Source: Saccharothrix sp. NRRL B-16314
GTDB taxonomy: Bacteria > Actinomycetota > Actinomycetes > Mycobacteriales > Pseudonocardiaceae
Direction: 5' to 3'
Assembly (NCBI RefSeq): GCF_000716595.1
Contig: NZ_JNXC01000052.1
Coordinates: 1-52,913 of the forward strand
DNA length: 52,913 bases
Positions 43,373 to 52,285 of this stretch are shown here, one piece after another; the stretch's first letter is position 1; each line of letters opens with the position of its first letter. The notes under the pieces are model-generated. The model saw only the letters and a program-made list of their open reading frames with translations. It was not told the origin of the DNA and did not search any database. Made by a program: the position numbers and the translations under genes.

Positions 43373-44608
43373 TTACTTCGTGGCGCACAGGGCCTTGTCG
43401 AAGAAGGCGAGAACTTCCGGCGCCCCGACCCCGAGGTCGTCGTTCGTCACGACGACGGTGACCGCCCGGCCGTCCGGGGTGATCGCGGCGCGGCTCTGGA
43501 AGCCGTCGGCGTCGCCGCCGTGGCCGTACGCGGTGACTCCGCAGCTGAGCTTCATCTCGATGGTCCCCAGGCCGTAGCGCCATCCCGCGGGAAAGCCGGG
43601 AGCCTCGACCGTCTGACGCATCTCCGCCAGCTGACGGGGCTTGAGCAGTCGGCCGTCCTGAAGGGCGACCATGAACTTGTTCAGATCACTCGGGGTCGCG
43701 ATGATCTGTCCTGCGGCACCGGCGATTGACGGGTCGAACCGGGTGATGTCGACCAGCTCACCGGGGATCGGGTTGCCCTTATCGTCTTTGGCGAACAGGT
43801 AGCCCTGCGGGTGGGGCGCACGGATGTCGCGGTCGCCCGGTCCGGGATAGTACGTCTCCTTCAGCCCGGCACGGTTGATGACTTGGTTCGTGATCACCTC
43901 GGCGAGCGGTCGTCCAGTCGCTTTCTGCACCACGAGACCCAGCAGCACGTACCCGGCGTTGCTGTACATCCACACCCGGTCCTGTCCAGGAGCGAACGTG
44001 GGGGCCTTGGTCAGCGCGGCATCCAACAGCTCCCTCGCCTCGAAGTACCTGTCCCTGATCGGCAGGATCCCCTGCTCGGGAATGAGAGGCATCTCGCGGG
44101 TCATGCCGCTGGTGTGGTTCAGGAGCTGCCTGATCGTGATGTTCCGGCCGTCGATCGCCGCACCGGCACCGGTACCCCGCACCACACCGGGCAGGTACTT
44201 CTCGACCGTGTCGTCCAGCGAGAGCTTGCCGTCGCCGGCCAGCTGCAGGGCCGCCACCGCGACGAACATCTTGGTGCTGCTGGCGATTCGCACGTAGCCG
44301 TCCGTCGGAACCTTCGACTTCGTCCGAATGTCCCCCACCCCGGCGATGTAGTTCACCACCCGCCCGTCCCGGTTCCGCACGGACATCAGCGCCCCAGGCA
44401 GGGTTCCGTCCTTGACCAACTCCTCCAGGCCCGCCTGCAGCGACTTGTCGTGAGCCGGCGTCGACTTCTCCTTGCCCGCATCCGCCGAGGCCGCCGAGGT
44501 CACCGCGATACCGGCAACTGCCACCGCCGCGATTGCCGCCACGACCGCACCACGACGCCGACGCGCTGGGCCCGGGCTGGTTCCGGCTGGGCGACTCAGA
44601 CCTTTCAA
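43373..44608 (-). CDS. Exported serine hydrolase (class C beta-lactamase/D-Ala-D-Ala carboxypeptidase family)
   Basis: About 411 residues; TTG 44608 is preferred because GGAGAG lies nine bases upstream, although the frame is open to 44797. A basic stretch and hydrophobic helix (RRRRGAVVAAIAAVAVAGI) form a signal peptide or anchor. The serine-hydrolase motifs are complete: S-x-x-K in RIASSTKMFVAVAALQL, Y-x-N in WMYSNAGYVLLGLVV and H-G-G in TAYGHGGDADGFQS. Members act as D-Ala-D-Ala carboxypeptidases, esterases or beta-lactamases outside the membrane; which one is not decidable here. It is a paralogue of the next minus-strand gene, lying 250 bp apart. Confidence 0.85.
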   Translation of the reverse strand: MKGLSRPAGTSPGPARRRRGAVVAAIAAVAVAGIAVTSAASADAGKEKSTPAHDKSLQAGLEELVKDGTLPGALMSVRNRDGRVVNYIAGVGDIRTKSKVPTDGYVRIASSTKMFVAVAALQLAGDGKLSLDDTVEKYLPGVVRGTGAGAAIDGRNITIRQLLNHTSGMTREMPLIPEQGILPIRDRYFEARELLDAALTKAPTFAPGQDRVWMYSNAGYVLLGLVVQKATGRPLAEVITNQVINRAGLKETYYPGPGDRDIRAPHPQGYLFAKDDKGNPIPGELVDITRFDPSIAGAAGQIIATPSDLNKFMVALQDGRLLKPRQLAEMRQTVEAPGFPAGWRYGLGTIEMKLSCGVTAYGHGGDADGFQSRAAITPDGRAVTVVVTNDDLGVGAPEVLAFFDKALCATK

Positions 44609-44763
44609 CAAAAGACACTCTCCAAGTTGGATGGTTCGCACTGACACCCATAGTGTTGCCGCGCCTCCGGCTCCCGACGATCCCCTGCCCTGCACAACTC
44701 TGGTACAGCCAGCACCACCTCCGCCGACGCCCCGACCGGTCGCATCCCGGCGGAAACGCACGC

Positions 44764-44816
44764 ACGGCAAGGGCTCGGGTTTGGATGCGTTGAGCACCCG
44801 CCCGAGCCCTTGCCGT
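44764..44816. terminator. 16-bp perfect hairpin, terminator of the second serine hydrolase
   Basis: Positions 44764-44779 (ACGGCAAGGGCTCGGG) and 44801-44816 are exact inverted complements around a 21-base loop. The hairpin lies 45 bp past the stop of the minus-strand gene that ends at 44861, and upstream of the next hydrolase gene, isolating the two transcription units. Confidence 0.75.
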
Positions 44817-44860
44817 TGTGTGGCTTCCCAATCGCGGAAGCTGCCTCTTCTCTACCGGGG

Positions 44861-46048
44861 TCAGTTCGCGCAGAGAGCGGCGTCGATGAGTGCGCCCCGG
44901 TCCGCGGCGACGGACTTGTCGGTCACCGATCCGTTGAGCGAGGTGACCGTGAGGGTCGCCGCGCGACCGTCATCGGTGGTCGCGTTGAGAGTCGAGTAGC
45001 CCGGGATGTCGCCGCCGTGGCCCCACGCGATTTTCCCACAGCTCAACGGCATGCTGAAGATGCCGAGTCCGTAGCCCTGGCCCGACTCCGGGTCCGTCGG
45101 GATGGTGGTGCGCATCTGAGCCAGCTGGGCCGGTTCGAGCAGCTTGCCACCCAGCAGCGCGCGGAGGAAGGTGTTGAGGTCGTCGGGTGTGGAGACCAGC
45201 TGACCGGCTGCCCAGCCCCAGCTCGGGTCCATGCGGGTGAAGTCGAACAGCTCCTTGGTAGTCGGGTTGCGCTGGTAGCCCTGGGGGTGTCGGCCACGGA
45301 TGTCCTGCTCGCCGACCTCGGGCGCGTACGTGTCGCGCAGACCGATCCGCTCGATGACCCTGGTGGTCACCAGTTCGTTGAACGGGCGACCGGTGACCCG
45401 CTGGGCGATCAGGCCGGCCAGGACGTAGTTCGTGTTGCTGTAAGACCAGCCGCTGCCGGCAGGCCGGCCGTCCTCCCGGGCGTTCGCCAGGTCGAGCAGT
45501 TCACGCGGTTCGAGGTAGACGTGCCGGTACGGGAAGAAGTCGCCCAAGGGCGCGAACATCGACTCGGTGTAGTCCGGCAGGCCGCTGTTGTGCTGCAGCA
45601 GTTGGCGAACCGTGATCTTGGAGGCGTCCACGCCCTTGGCCCTCACCAGGCCCGGCAGGTACTTCTCGATCGATGCGTCAAGCTCCAGCCTGCCCTCCCC
45701 GACGAGCTGCAGCACGACCACGGAGGCGAACATCTTGCTCGCGCTGCCGATCCTCACCCTGCCGTTCACCGGCACCTGCTCGCCGGTCCGCAGGTCACCG
45801 CGCCCAGCCGTGTAGTGGCGGGTCCGGCCATGCCGGTCCCGGACTGCGGCCAGCGCTCCTGGGTGCCGGTCGACCCCGACGAGCTTGTCGATGCTCTGCT
45901 GTACCGCGTCGCGGCGAGGCTCGGCCTGGGCGGCTGGGACCGGGCCGGCGAACGCGAGACCACCTGCAGCGACCGCCGCCGCCGTCATGGTGGCCACGCG
46001 GCGATACCCCGAGGAAGGTCGATATCGGTGGGAAGAGGATGTGAACAA
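44861..46048 (-). CDS. Exported serine hydrolase, paralogue (class C beta-lactamase family)
   Basis: About 395 residues; TTG 46048 follows AGGAG by nine bases, the same design as its neighbour, although the frame is open to 46240. The N-terminus has basic residues then a hydrophobic run (AAAVAAGGLAFAGPVPAAQA), a signal peptide. Motifs: S-x-x-K in RIGSASKMFASVVVLQL, Y-x-N in WSYSNTNYVLAGLIA, and H-G-G in KIAWGHGGDIPGYST. A final cysteine near the C-terminus is shared with the paralogue (both end in LCA plus two residues), suggesting a conserved disulfide. Role as for the paralogue. Confidence 0.85.
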   Translation of the reverse strand: MFTSSSHRYRPSSGYRRVATMTAAAVAAGGLAFAGPVPAAQAEPRRDAVQQSIDKLVGVDRHPGALAAVRDRHGRTRHYTAGRGDLRTGEQVPVNGRVRIGSASKMFASVVVLQLVGEGRLELDASIEKYLPGLVRAKGVDASKITVRQLLQHNSGLPDYTESMFAPLGDFFPYRHVYLEPRELLDLANAREDGRPAGSGWSYSNTNYVLAGLIAQRVTGRPFNELVTTRVIERIGLRDTYAPEVGEQDIRGRHPQGYQRNPTTKELFDFTRMDPSWGWAAGQLVSTPDDLNTFLRALLGGKLLEPAQLAQMRTTIPTDPESGQGYGLGIFSMPLSCGKIAWGHGGDIPGYSTLNATTDDGRAATLTVTSLNGSVTDKSVAADRGALIDAALCAN

Positions 46049-46690
46049 GGCAGACAACTCCTGGGTTCCACGGACGTCAGTCTTGCTGTGACCGACTGAT
46101 TCCAGGCTTCTCATCTCCTCCGGAGTGGACAATCCAGCTTGCTGAACAACCGAGGTAGTGGTGGCACCCCCAAGCGGCCCGGCCTTGGGCGGTCTCCGGT
46201 GGCCCGCGACGGCGCCGTCCGGACCAGCCGGTTGTCGCACAGCCAGCGGGTATCGCGCAGGCGGGACAGTCTTCGTTGCAGGAGCGGGTGTGCGCGGGAG
46301 GAACAGCGCATCGGCTGTTCGTTACCAGGCTGGTCGAGAAACGCTGTCGGAACTGCCCGGTCGGCCGCAACGCCGAGACTCTCCAAAGGATCGCCCGCTG
46401 AGGACGTCGCCCGATGTCGGGTTTGGCTATCACTCAGTACCGGCTCAGCGCACGCGCGCATCTGTGGGCGCCGAGCAGTTCGCTGAAGGCATCGGTCGTG
46501 CATAGCAGTGCCACGACGACGTGACCACCAGATCACAAGCCCCCGGTCGTGAGGATCCGGTGACCGGCGGTCCTGGTGCAGAGGTGACGTCGATCGAGGG
46601 TGCGGGCATGGTCGACCGGTGCCTCACGCCACTGGTGTGGGACCGGACGCATGGCACGTCATCCGCGCGGCCATAACAGCGGGAGGTGTC
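46049..46690. other. No gene seen
   Basis: About 640 bp between the divergently used ends of the hydrolase and the oxidoreductase. Open frames exist on both strands but show no recognisable protein text and no ribosome binding sites. The promoter of the minus-strand hydrolase should lie near 46080-46150. Confidence 0.3.
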
Positions 46691-47623
46691 CTACCTGTGC
46701 TGGCCGATGTCGAGGATCAGCTTGCCGCGGTCGCGGCCTTCCACGAGCGCCTGAATGGCCGTGCCCGCGTTCTTCCAATCCTCGCGCCGGGAGATGCCTG
46801 GGCTCAGGGTGCCGTCCGTGACCCGCGCGGCCAACCAGGACAGGTCTGTGGACAGTCCGGCGTAGGCGCCCAGGAAGAAGGAGGTGATGCTGCGGTTGTT
46901 CCGGCCGTCGTGACCGGAGAAGGCCAAGGCGGGGAAGTGCTCCCCTCCGCCACTCATGTGCCCGACCGACACCAGAACGCCGTCTTCCGCGAGCTTCTCG
47001 TACGCCTGCACCATGCGTTCACCACCGACCACGTCGATGACGCCGGCGACTGGTTCGTCGAGGTCTCCTGGCTCGCGGACCACCTCATCGGCGCCCAGCG
47101 CCCGCAACTGGTCACCGTTCGCGTCCGGGTCACCGGTGGAGGCCACTACGTAGGCGCCGCCGAGTCGGGACAGTTGCACGGCGTATCGGCCCACCGCACC
47201 CGTGGCGCCGGTCACGAGAACTCGGCGGCCGAGAATCGGGCCCAGCCTGTGCAGCGCGCGCAGCGCACTGGTACCCGCCACCGGAACCGTGCTGACGGCG
47301 GCGAGGTCGGCGCCGGCCGGAGCGACGCCGATCCAATCGGTCCGGACCGCGCGAAGCTCGGCCCACCCGCCGGCGAAGCCGAGCGTCACCACCGGTGTGC
47401 CGACAGCTGGACCCGAGCCGTCCGCCGCCGCCCGCACGACGACCCCGGCGGCGTCGTAACCGGGCACGCTGCCCTCCGGAGCGGCGTCCAGGTAGAGGTC
47501 ACCGGGGTTGACGGAGCTGGCGATCACACGGACGACAGCCTCGTCGGCGGCCGGCTCCGGGTCGGGAACCGAGCCGAGCCGGAGGTGGCCGGGTGCGGAG
47601 TGGTCGAGGAGCAGGGCCTGCAT
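46691..47623 (-). CDS. Quinone oxidoreductase-like zinc-independent alcohol dehydrogenase (MDR family)
   Basis: 310 residues from ATG 47623 with GGGAGG upstream. The N-terminal GroES-like part has SSVNPGDLYLDAAPEGSVPG then YDAAGVVVRAA. The Rossmann part has VLVTGATGAVGRYAVQLSRL (NADPH-binding A-x-x-G-x-x-G type) and LRALGADEVV. No structural zinc cysteines are present, as in quinone reductases of this family. It reduces quinones or other carbonyl compounds with NADPH. It is divergent from a TetR regulator across 94 bp containing a palindrome, so TetR very likely controls it. Confidence 0.85.
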   Translation of the reverse strand: MQALLLDHSAPGHLRLGSVPDPEPAADEAVVRVIASSVNPGDLYLDAAPEGSVPGYDAAGVVVRAAADGSGPAVGTPVVTLGFAGGWAELRAVRTDWIGVAPAGADLAAVSTVPVAGTSALRALHRLGPILGRRVLVTGATGAVGRYAVQLSRLGGAYVVASTGDPDANGDQLRALGADEVVREPGDLDEPVAGVIDVVGGERMVQAYEKLAEDGVLVSVGHMSGGGEHFPALAFSGHDGRNNRSITSFFLGAYAGLSTDLSWLAARVTDGTLSPGISRREDWKNAGTAIQALVEGRDRGKLILDIGQHR

Positions 47624-47661
47624 AGGTGCCTCCCGGTTCGGTGATCGTTCCGCACCACCTT

Positions 47662-47674
47662 GCCACTGAGTGGC
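47662..47674. promoter_or_regulatory. Palindromic operator between TetR gene and oxidoreductase
   Basis: GCCACT-G-AGTGGC, a perfect 13-bp inverted repeat in the middle of the 94-bp divergent intergenic region. It is placed to block both promoters; the likely binder is the adjacent TetR protein. A second partial half-site (CATGTGGCAT) lies 17 bp downstream. Confidence 0.6.
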
Positions 47675-47717
47675 GATTGCTTTCAAGCGGCATGTGGCAT
47701 TGAGGTAAGGTCGCCGC

Positions 47718-48386
47718 ATGGCCACCGACTCCGTGTCGCCTCCCGGCCCACGGCCGACGCTGCGGGAGCGCAAGAAACAGCGCACACGCGAGGCGCTCGT
47801 CGACACCGCGCTGCGCCTGTTCACGCAACGTGATTTCGACAGCGTGACGCTGGACGAGCTGTGCGACCGGGTGGAGGTGTCCAAGCGCACGTTCTTCCGC
47901 ACCTTCGCCAGCAAGGAAGAAGTGGCGATGGCTCCGTACGAGGACATGTGGAAGGCGTTCATCGACGAGCTGGAAACCCGGCCGGTGGATGCGAAACGCT
48001 CGATCCTGCAGGTGCTGCAAGACGCCGTGCTCGCCGCGATGCGGACTATGAACACCGGCGACTGGGCGCACCGGCTGCTGTCCTGCACACGGCTGGCCGG
48101 CAGGACTCCGGCGATCGAGGCGCACTGCCTGTACTTCTGCGGCGTCACCGTCCGCGCCGCCCTCGACGTCCTGCACCGCAGGTTCGGGCTCGACCCACAC
48201 GACCTACGCCCCCGCCTGGCGCTGGACATCCTCGCCGCCGCGTTCCACCGCGCGCTGGAGACCTGGGCAGACCGGCCGCAAGACCCGACCGTTGAGCACC
48301 TCGCCACCGACACGCTCGCGGCCTTCGCCGCCATTCCCGGCAGCCTCACCCTCACTGGTGTCGCACCGGCCGACCAGGGAGGATGA
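47718..48386 (+). CDS. TetR-family transcriptional regulator
   Basis: 222 residues from ATG 47718. The N-terminal helix-turn-helix is clear: TREALVDTALRLFTQRDFDS, VTLDELCDRVEVSKRTFFR and TFASKEEVAM. The C-terminal part is an all-helical ligand and dimerisation domain with no recognisable ligand signature (RLLSCTRLAGRTPAIEAHCL; RPRLALDILAAAFHRALETW). It is divergent to the oxidoreductase and probably represses both genes until an electrophile or drug-like ligand binds (inference from arrangement). Confidence 0.9.
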   Translation: MATDSVSPPGPRPTLRERKKQRTREALVDTALRLFTQRDFDSVTLDELCDRVEVSKRTFFRTFASKEEVAMAPYEDMWKAFIDELETRPVDAKRSILQVLQDAVLAAMRTMNTGDWAHRLLSCTRLAGRTPAIEAHCLYFCGVTVRAALDVLHRRFGLDPHDLRPRLALDILAAAFHRALETWADRPQDPTVEHLATDTLAAFAAIPGSLTLTGVAPADQGG

Positions 48387-48519
48387 CTCACCCACCCGTC
48401 CGGTCAACATCGTGTGCTCGAACGCCTGGCGTGATCGCCGAGGTTGCCACCTCTCCCGACTGGTCTTGGCCGCAAAGTGGCGGTATTCACCCTTCGGCTG
48501 GGTCGTCGGGTTCAAAGCC

Positions 48520-48693
48520 ATGTCCGCGCTTCTCGCACTGGGCGTGACCATCGCGGACCTCGTGACGTTGCCGCTGCTGTCCGGCGTGCTGCTGTTCGTC
48601 CACCTGCTCACGGTGCGTGAACGCAACCGCACCAGACGATTCCCGGGAACGCCGATCACCGCGCCACCGCCAGCCGTTCAGGAACGCGAGTAG
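48520..48693 (+). CDS. Small hydrophobic protein (tentative)
   Basis: 57 residues from ATG 48520 (SALLALGVTIADLVTLPLLS, then GVLLFVHLLTVRERNRTRRF). It could span the membrane twice. The frame is open further upstream (KWRYSPFGWVVGFKAM), so the true start may lie earlier. No family is recognised, and it follows the TetR gene on the same strand. Confidence 0.35.
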   Translation: MSALLALGVTIADLVTLPLLSGVLLFVHLLTVRERNRTRRFPGTPITAPPPAVQERE

Positions 48694-48907
48694 CTCGGTC
48701 TTGACGGTCACGACGACGGTCACGGTGGCGCCGACGACGGGCACGGCGCCGGGTTGCCCGGTATCCAGCGCAGGGTCGCCGCGTTCGCCGGCACGACGAA
48801 GATCGTCAGTCCGCCAGGCGGGCCTACCGTGATCAGAGGTGTCATTCCGCTGGACTGTGAGACGCCCTCGTCGGCAGAAGTGGTGGTGCCGCCGCGAGTG
48901 GGAGGAC

Positions 48908-49918
48908 TTACCTGGCGGATGCGGTGGCGCCTGCCTTCCGATGACTCTCACGACCACGGCTGACAGGTGGCTCAGCGCGCCGGAAACGCCCAGGGGGCAC
49001 GCCGAACGCTCTGCGAAAGGCGTTGGCGAAGGCGAACTCGGACCGGTAGCCGACCTGACCCGCGATGAGGGCGATCGGATTATCGGTTTCCCGCAGCAGT
49101 TGAGCGGCCATGCCCAACCTCCAATTCGTCAGGTAGACCAGCGGAGGCTGTCCAACCATGGAGGTGAACCTCCGGGTGAACGCGGTTCGGGACAGGCCGA
49201 CCGTCTCACCGAGCTCCTGCACTGTCCACTTGCGACCGGGTTCCCGGTGCATGTGCTGAAGTGCCTCGGCGATCGCGGGGTCAGCCAGCGCGGCCCACCA
49301 GCCGGTGTTGGCTGTGCACTCGGACTCCTCCTGCAGCCACGCGCGGAGCGTGTAGATCACCACCAGGTCGAGGAGCGCGGGCACCGCCGCGTCAGCACCG
49401 GGGAGCGCGTCCACCACATCGGCGGCCAGGAGATCGACCGCCGCGCGTAGCGCCGGGTGCCGGCCGGCCCGCGCAGGCACGTGGACGACGTCCGGCAGCG
49501 CCCGCAAGAACGGGTGCAGCGGCCGGAGTTGCAACTCGTAGGCGCCGCACACCATGTCCGCGTGCGCCACCGCGGGGTCGATCGGCACTTCCGGTCGCAA
49601 GTCAGCTCCAGAGGGGAGACTTGCCTCCCTCGGCAGATCGGCCAGTGGTCGATCCGGTCGCTCGCTCAGCCCATGCCGAGTGCCGTGCGGCAGCAGCACC
49701 ACGTCGCCCGGACTGAGCGCCAACGGCGTCCGACCGGGCAGCAGAAGCCAACACGCACCACGGAGCAGCACGTGGAAGCCGGCCCCGGTGAAGTCGTCGA
49801 AGCTCCGTCCCCAAGCGCCGCTGCCAGAGGTGCGGCAGAACGCCGGCCGCCCGGCCCGGATGCTGCCGATCACATCACTGAACACGTCCACACCAGAAGC
49901 ATAGGCACAATCGCGCAT
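48908..49918 (-). CDS. AraC-family regulator with cupin-type N-terminal domain
   Basis: About 336 residues from ATG 49918; GTG 49891 (VDVFSDVIGSIRAGRPAF) is a good alternative that matches usual family starts. The N-terminal half is the cupin-6 sensor of AraC regulators (GAGFHVLLRGACWLLLPGRT; LSPGDVVLLPHGTRHGLS). The C-terminal 100 residues hold two helix-turn-helix motifs: KWTVQELGETVGLSRTAFTR then RETDNPIALIAGQVGYRSEF and AFANAFRRAFGVPPGRFRRA. It is divergent to the oxidoreductase at 50018 and probably activates or represses it. Confidence 0.9.
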   Translation of the reverse strand: MRDCAYASGVDVFSDVIGSIRAGRPAFCRTSGSGAWGRSFDDFTGAGFHVLLRGACWLLLPGRTPLALSPGDVVLLPHGTRHGLSERPDRPLADLPREASLPSGADLRPEVPIDPAVAHADMVCGAYELQLRPLHPFLRALPDVVHVPARAGRHPALRAAVDLLAADVVDALPGADAAVPALLDLVVIYTLRAWLQEESECTANTGWWAALADPAIAEALQHMHREPGRKWTVQELGETVGLSRTAFTRRFTSMVGQPPLVYLTNWRLGMAAQLLRETDNPIALIAGQVGYRSEFAFANAFRRAFGVPPGRFRRAEPPVSRGRESHRKAGATASAR

Positions 49919-49923
49919 GAAAG

Positions 49924-49950
49924 CGGCACATACGCGCATGGCATGTGCCG
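49924..49950. promoter_or_regulatory. Inverted repeat at the AraC/oxidoreductase divergent promoter
   Basis: CGGCACAT (49924-49931) and ATGTGCCG (49943-49950) are perfect inverted repeats 11 bp apart. A CGCGCATG word occurs twice nearby (near 49912 and 49933). The site lies just upstream of the AraC start and 68 bp from the oxidoreductase start, suiting a shared operator. Confidence 0.5.
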
Positions 49951-50017
49951 GTCCAAGCCTCATACAGTGATAGTGCGATCCAATCGGACGCAGCCCCACC
50001 GAGGAGAAACGCTGATC

Positions 50018-50965
50018 ATGAAGGCTGTTGTTCTGAAGGCATTCGGAGGCGTGGAGAACCTTGTCCTCGCCGACCTCCCCGATCCCCGGCCGCGACCGGG
50101 AGAAGTGCTGGTAGAAGTCAGGGCGGCCGGTGTGGGACACGTCGACGTCATGTCCCGCCGAGGTGAGTTCGGTGGTTCTCCCGGTTCCGTGCCAGGCATC
50201 GAGGTGGCCGGTGTCGTCGTGGCGGCCGGTGGGGACGTCGACGACGCGTGGGTCGGCCGCCGCGTCTACGCGATGCTGGACCGGACCGGTGGCGGCTATG
50301 CCGAGCTGGTCACGGCAGACGTCGAGGCTGTCGTCGCTCTCCCCGACCAAGTCGGTGAAGCGGACGCGGTCGCGCTTGGTTTCAACGCGTTGACCGCTCT
50401 GACATCGCTCGAACGTGCCGAGGTGCGCAGGGCAGACAAGGCTTTGGTCCGTGGTGCCGGTGGCGGAGTCGGGCTCACGGCGACCCTGCTGGGCATCCAC
50501 CTCGGGGCTGCCGTGACAGCAGTGACCGGCTCCGCTCGTCGCGGTGAACGGCTAGCGGCGCTGGGGGCGTCGACTGTCGTGAACCGTCTTGCCGATGCTC
50601 AAGCGTACGAGGAATACGACATCATCATCGACCCGGTCGGCGGCCCGGAGTTCGATCGCTTCCTGGAGAGGCTGGCTCCCAACGGCCGGTACGTGCTGTG
50701 CGGAGGAGTGGCGGGTCTCCCCACGCCGGACTTCGGCTCGATCCTGCTCGGCCGGTTCACGGCATCCCCGACCCTGCTCATGCTCAGCCTCTCCTCGATC
50801 AGCCGTGCAGAGCTCCGCGCACGCATGGAGAAGCTTTTGGAACTCGTCGCCGACAAAACCATTGCCAGTCTGATCGATGAAACGTTCCCTCTCGCAGCCG
50901 CGGCGCACGCGCATGACAAGCTCGAGTCCGGTGCCGCCTTCGGCAAGATCGTGCTCGTTCCCTGA
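50018..50965 (+). CDS. Zinc-independent quinone oxidoreductase-like protein (MDR family)
   Basis: 315 residues from ATG 50018 with GAGGAG upstream. The N-terminal GroES-like domain has VEVRAAGVGHVDVMSRRGEF and VPGIEVAGVVVAAG. The nucleotide-binding part has ALVRGAGGGVGLTATLLGIH and RLAALGASTVVNR. There are no zinc ligands. The family reduces quinones and enones with NADPH. Its divergent AraC-type neighbour probably regulates it. It is the second regulator/oxidoreductase pair within 4 kb. Confidence 0.85.
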   Translation: MKAVVLKAFGGVENLVLADLPDPRPRPGEVLVEVRAAGVGHVDVMSRRGEFGGSPGSVPGIEVAGVVVAAGGDVDDAWVGRRVYAMLDRTGGGYAELVTADVEAVVALPDQVGEADAVALGFNALTALTSLERAEVRRADKALVRGAGGGVGLTATLLGIHLGAAVTAVTGSARRGERLAALGASTVVNRLADAQAYEEYDIIIDPVGGPEFDRFLERLAPNGRYVLCGGVAGLPTPDFGSILLGRFTASPTLLMLSLSSISRAELRARMEKLLELVADKTIASLIDETFPLAAAAHAHDKLESGAAFGKIVLVP

Positions 50966-51131
50966 AACCGATGCCGCGGTTTGCCGCCTTCGTCGGCTCA
51001 CGCGAGAGCACCCCTGGTCGACAGCAATGACAGATGAAGCCGAGCTCTCGGCGGGAACTCGCCCCAATGGTTCGACAACCCACGGTCACCACTCGAACAA
51101 CGGCACGACCAGGACGATGAAGATCTTCTAG

Positions 51132-51751
51132 GTGCCACCACGCGGCTGGATGTCGGCGTTCGAGGCGTTGACAGAGGAGGCGCGATTGCAGACTGTGAAC
51201 TTGGCAACCGTTGAGGTAGCGACCGATCGGTTCAAGCTGCGGCCGTGGCGGGAGAGTGACCTGAGCGTGCTGGCGGAGGCCGCGACCGACCCCTACATCA
51301 CATCGATCACGACGGTTCGGGCCACGAGCACCACGGAAGCGGGACATGGCTTCCTGCGCCGGATGACGGAGCTGTCGGCTGACGGAATCACGGTGCCACG
51401 AGCGATCGCGGACCGGGTCACCGACTCTGTCGTCAGACATATCAGCCTCCGCCTGCGCGATCTCGACCTCGGCCGGGTCGGGCTCGGTTATTGGGTTCTG
51501 CCGTCGCGCGCGGCCGAGGGGTGGCTCGCGAGGCTGTGACCGGACTCGCCGACTGGGCGTTCGACCAGCTCGGCAGCTGGCGCGTCGAGCTGTGCATCGA
51601 GCCGTGGAACGAACCGTCGAAGCAAGTGGCGCTCAGCGCAGGGTTCGTTCGGGAAGGACTGCTGCGCAACTGGCAGGCCGTGGGTGGGCGACGGTCAGAC
51701 GTGGAGATGTTCTCCCGCGTCCGACCGCTCGCATCCGGGTCGGACGACTGA
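51132..51751 (+). pseudogene. GNAT acetyltransferase split by a single frameshift
   Basis: The first frame runs from about 51132 (a start at 51150 or 51186 is also possible) with FKLRPWRESDLSVLAEAATD and RVGLGYWVLPSRAAEG to a stop at 51539. The rest continues in the next frame: GVAREAVTGLADWAFDQLGS, WRVELCIEPWNEPSKQVALS and AGFVREGLLRN to a stop at 51751. Joined at about 51520 the two make a complete GNAT N-acetyltransferase of about 200 residues of the ribosomal-protein acetyltransferase type, with the Q/R-x-x-G-x-A loop at the break. One missing base near GAGGGGTGG explains the shift; a sequencing error is possible. Confidence 0.8.
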
Positions 51752-52285
51752 TAGGGCTGCTCGAGCCATCATCGGCTCAAGCGGCGGACTCCGTCGCACT
51801 TGTATCGATGTGCGCGGAGAGGGACCCGGCCGCTGTAGCCCCGCTGGCCCATGTCCGGCGGCGGCCGGCTCCACCTACCGCCGCTGACGGCGAACAGCTG
51901 CCGCCACGACCGCCGGGATTGTGCGGACGTAACAGCGCACGGTGTCCCCCTCCGCTGCGTCGACGGCGTTCGTGCTCGTCGAGCCGGGGCCGGCATCGCC
52001 GCCGCGGAGCAAAAGGTACAGCCTGCGCTACCAAGAACCACCTGCAGTCTGGGTCGCTCTGACCAGCGGACGACATTACGTTCTGCCTTGGAATCAACGA
52101 TTCCGTGCGGCTCGCGATTGTTCGGCGCCAGGCGTCGACGGCCTGAGCACGTCCGTCCGACTTCTCGACACAGACGACCTCGTGACAGCGACCAGCTTGC
52201 CCTGGTGGGTGGGCGACGGAGGGTAGGTCGACTCGGTCCGATGTGGAGTTTGCTGATCGAATAGGGTCCGGGCTCGGGAGGTGGA
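51752..52285. other. No gene seen
   Basis: About 530 bp between the GNAT remnant and the kinase gene. Open frames exist on both strands, but none shows recognisable protein text or a ribosome binding site. The kinase promoter is likely in the right part, where GATTCCGTGCGG and flanking AT-richer bases occur near 52090. Confidence 0.3.
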
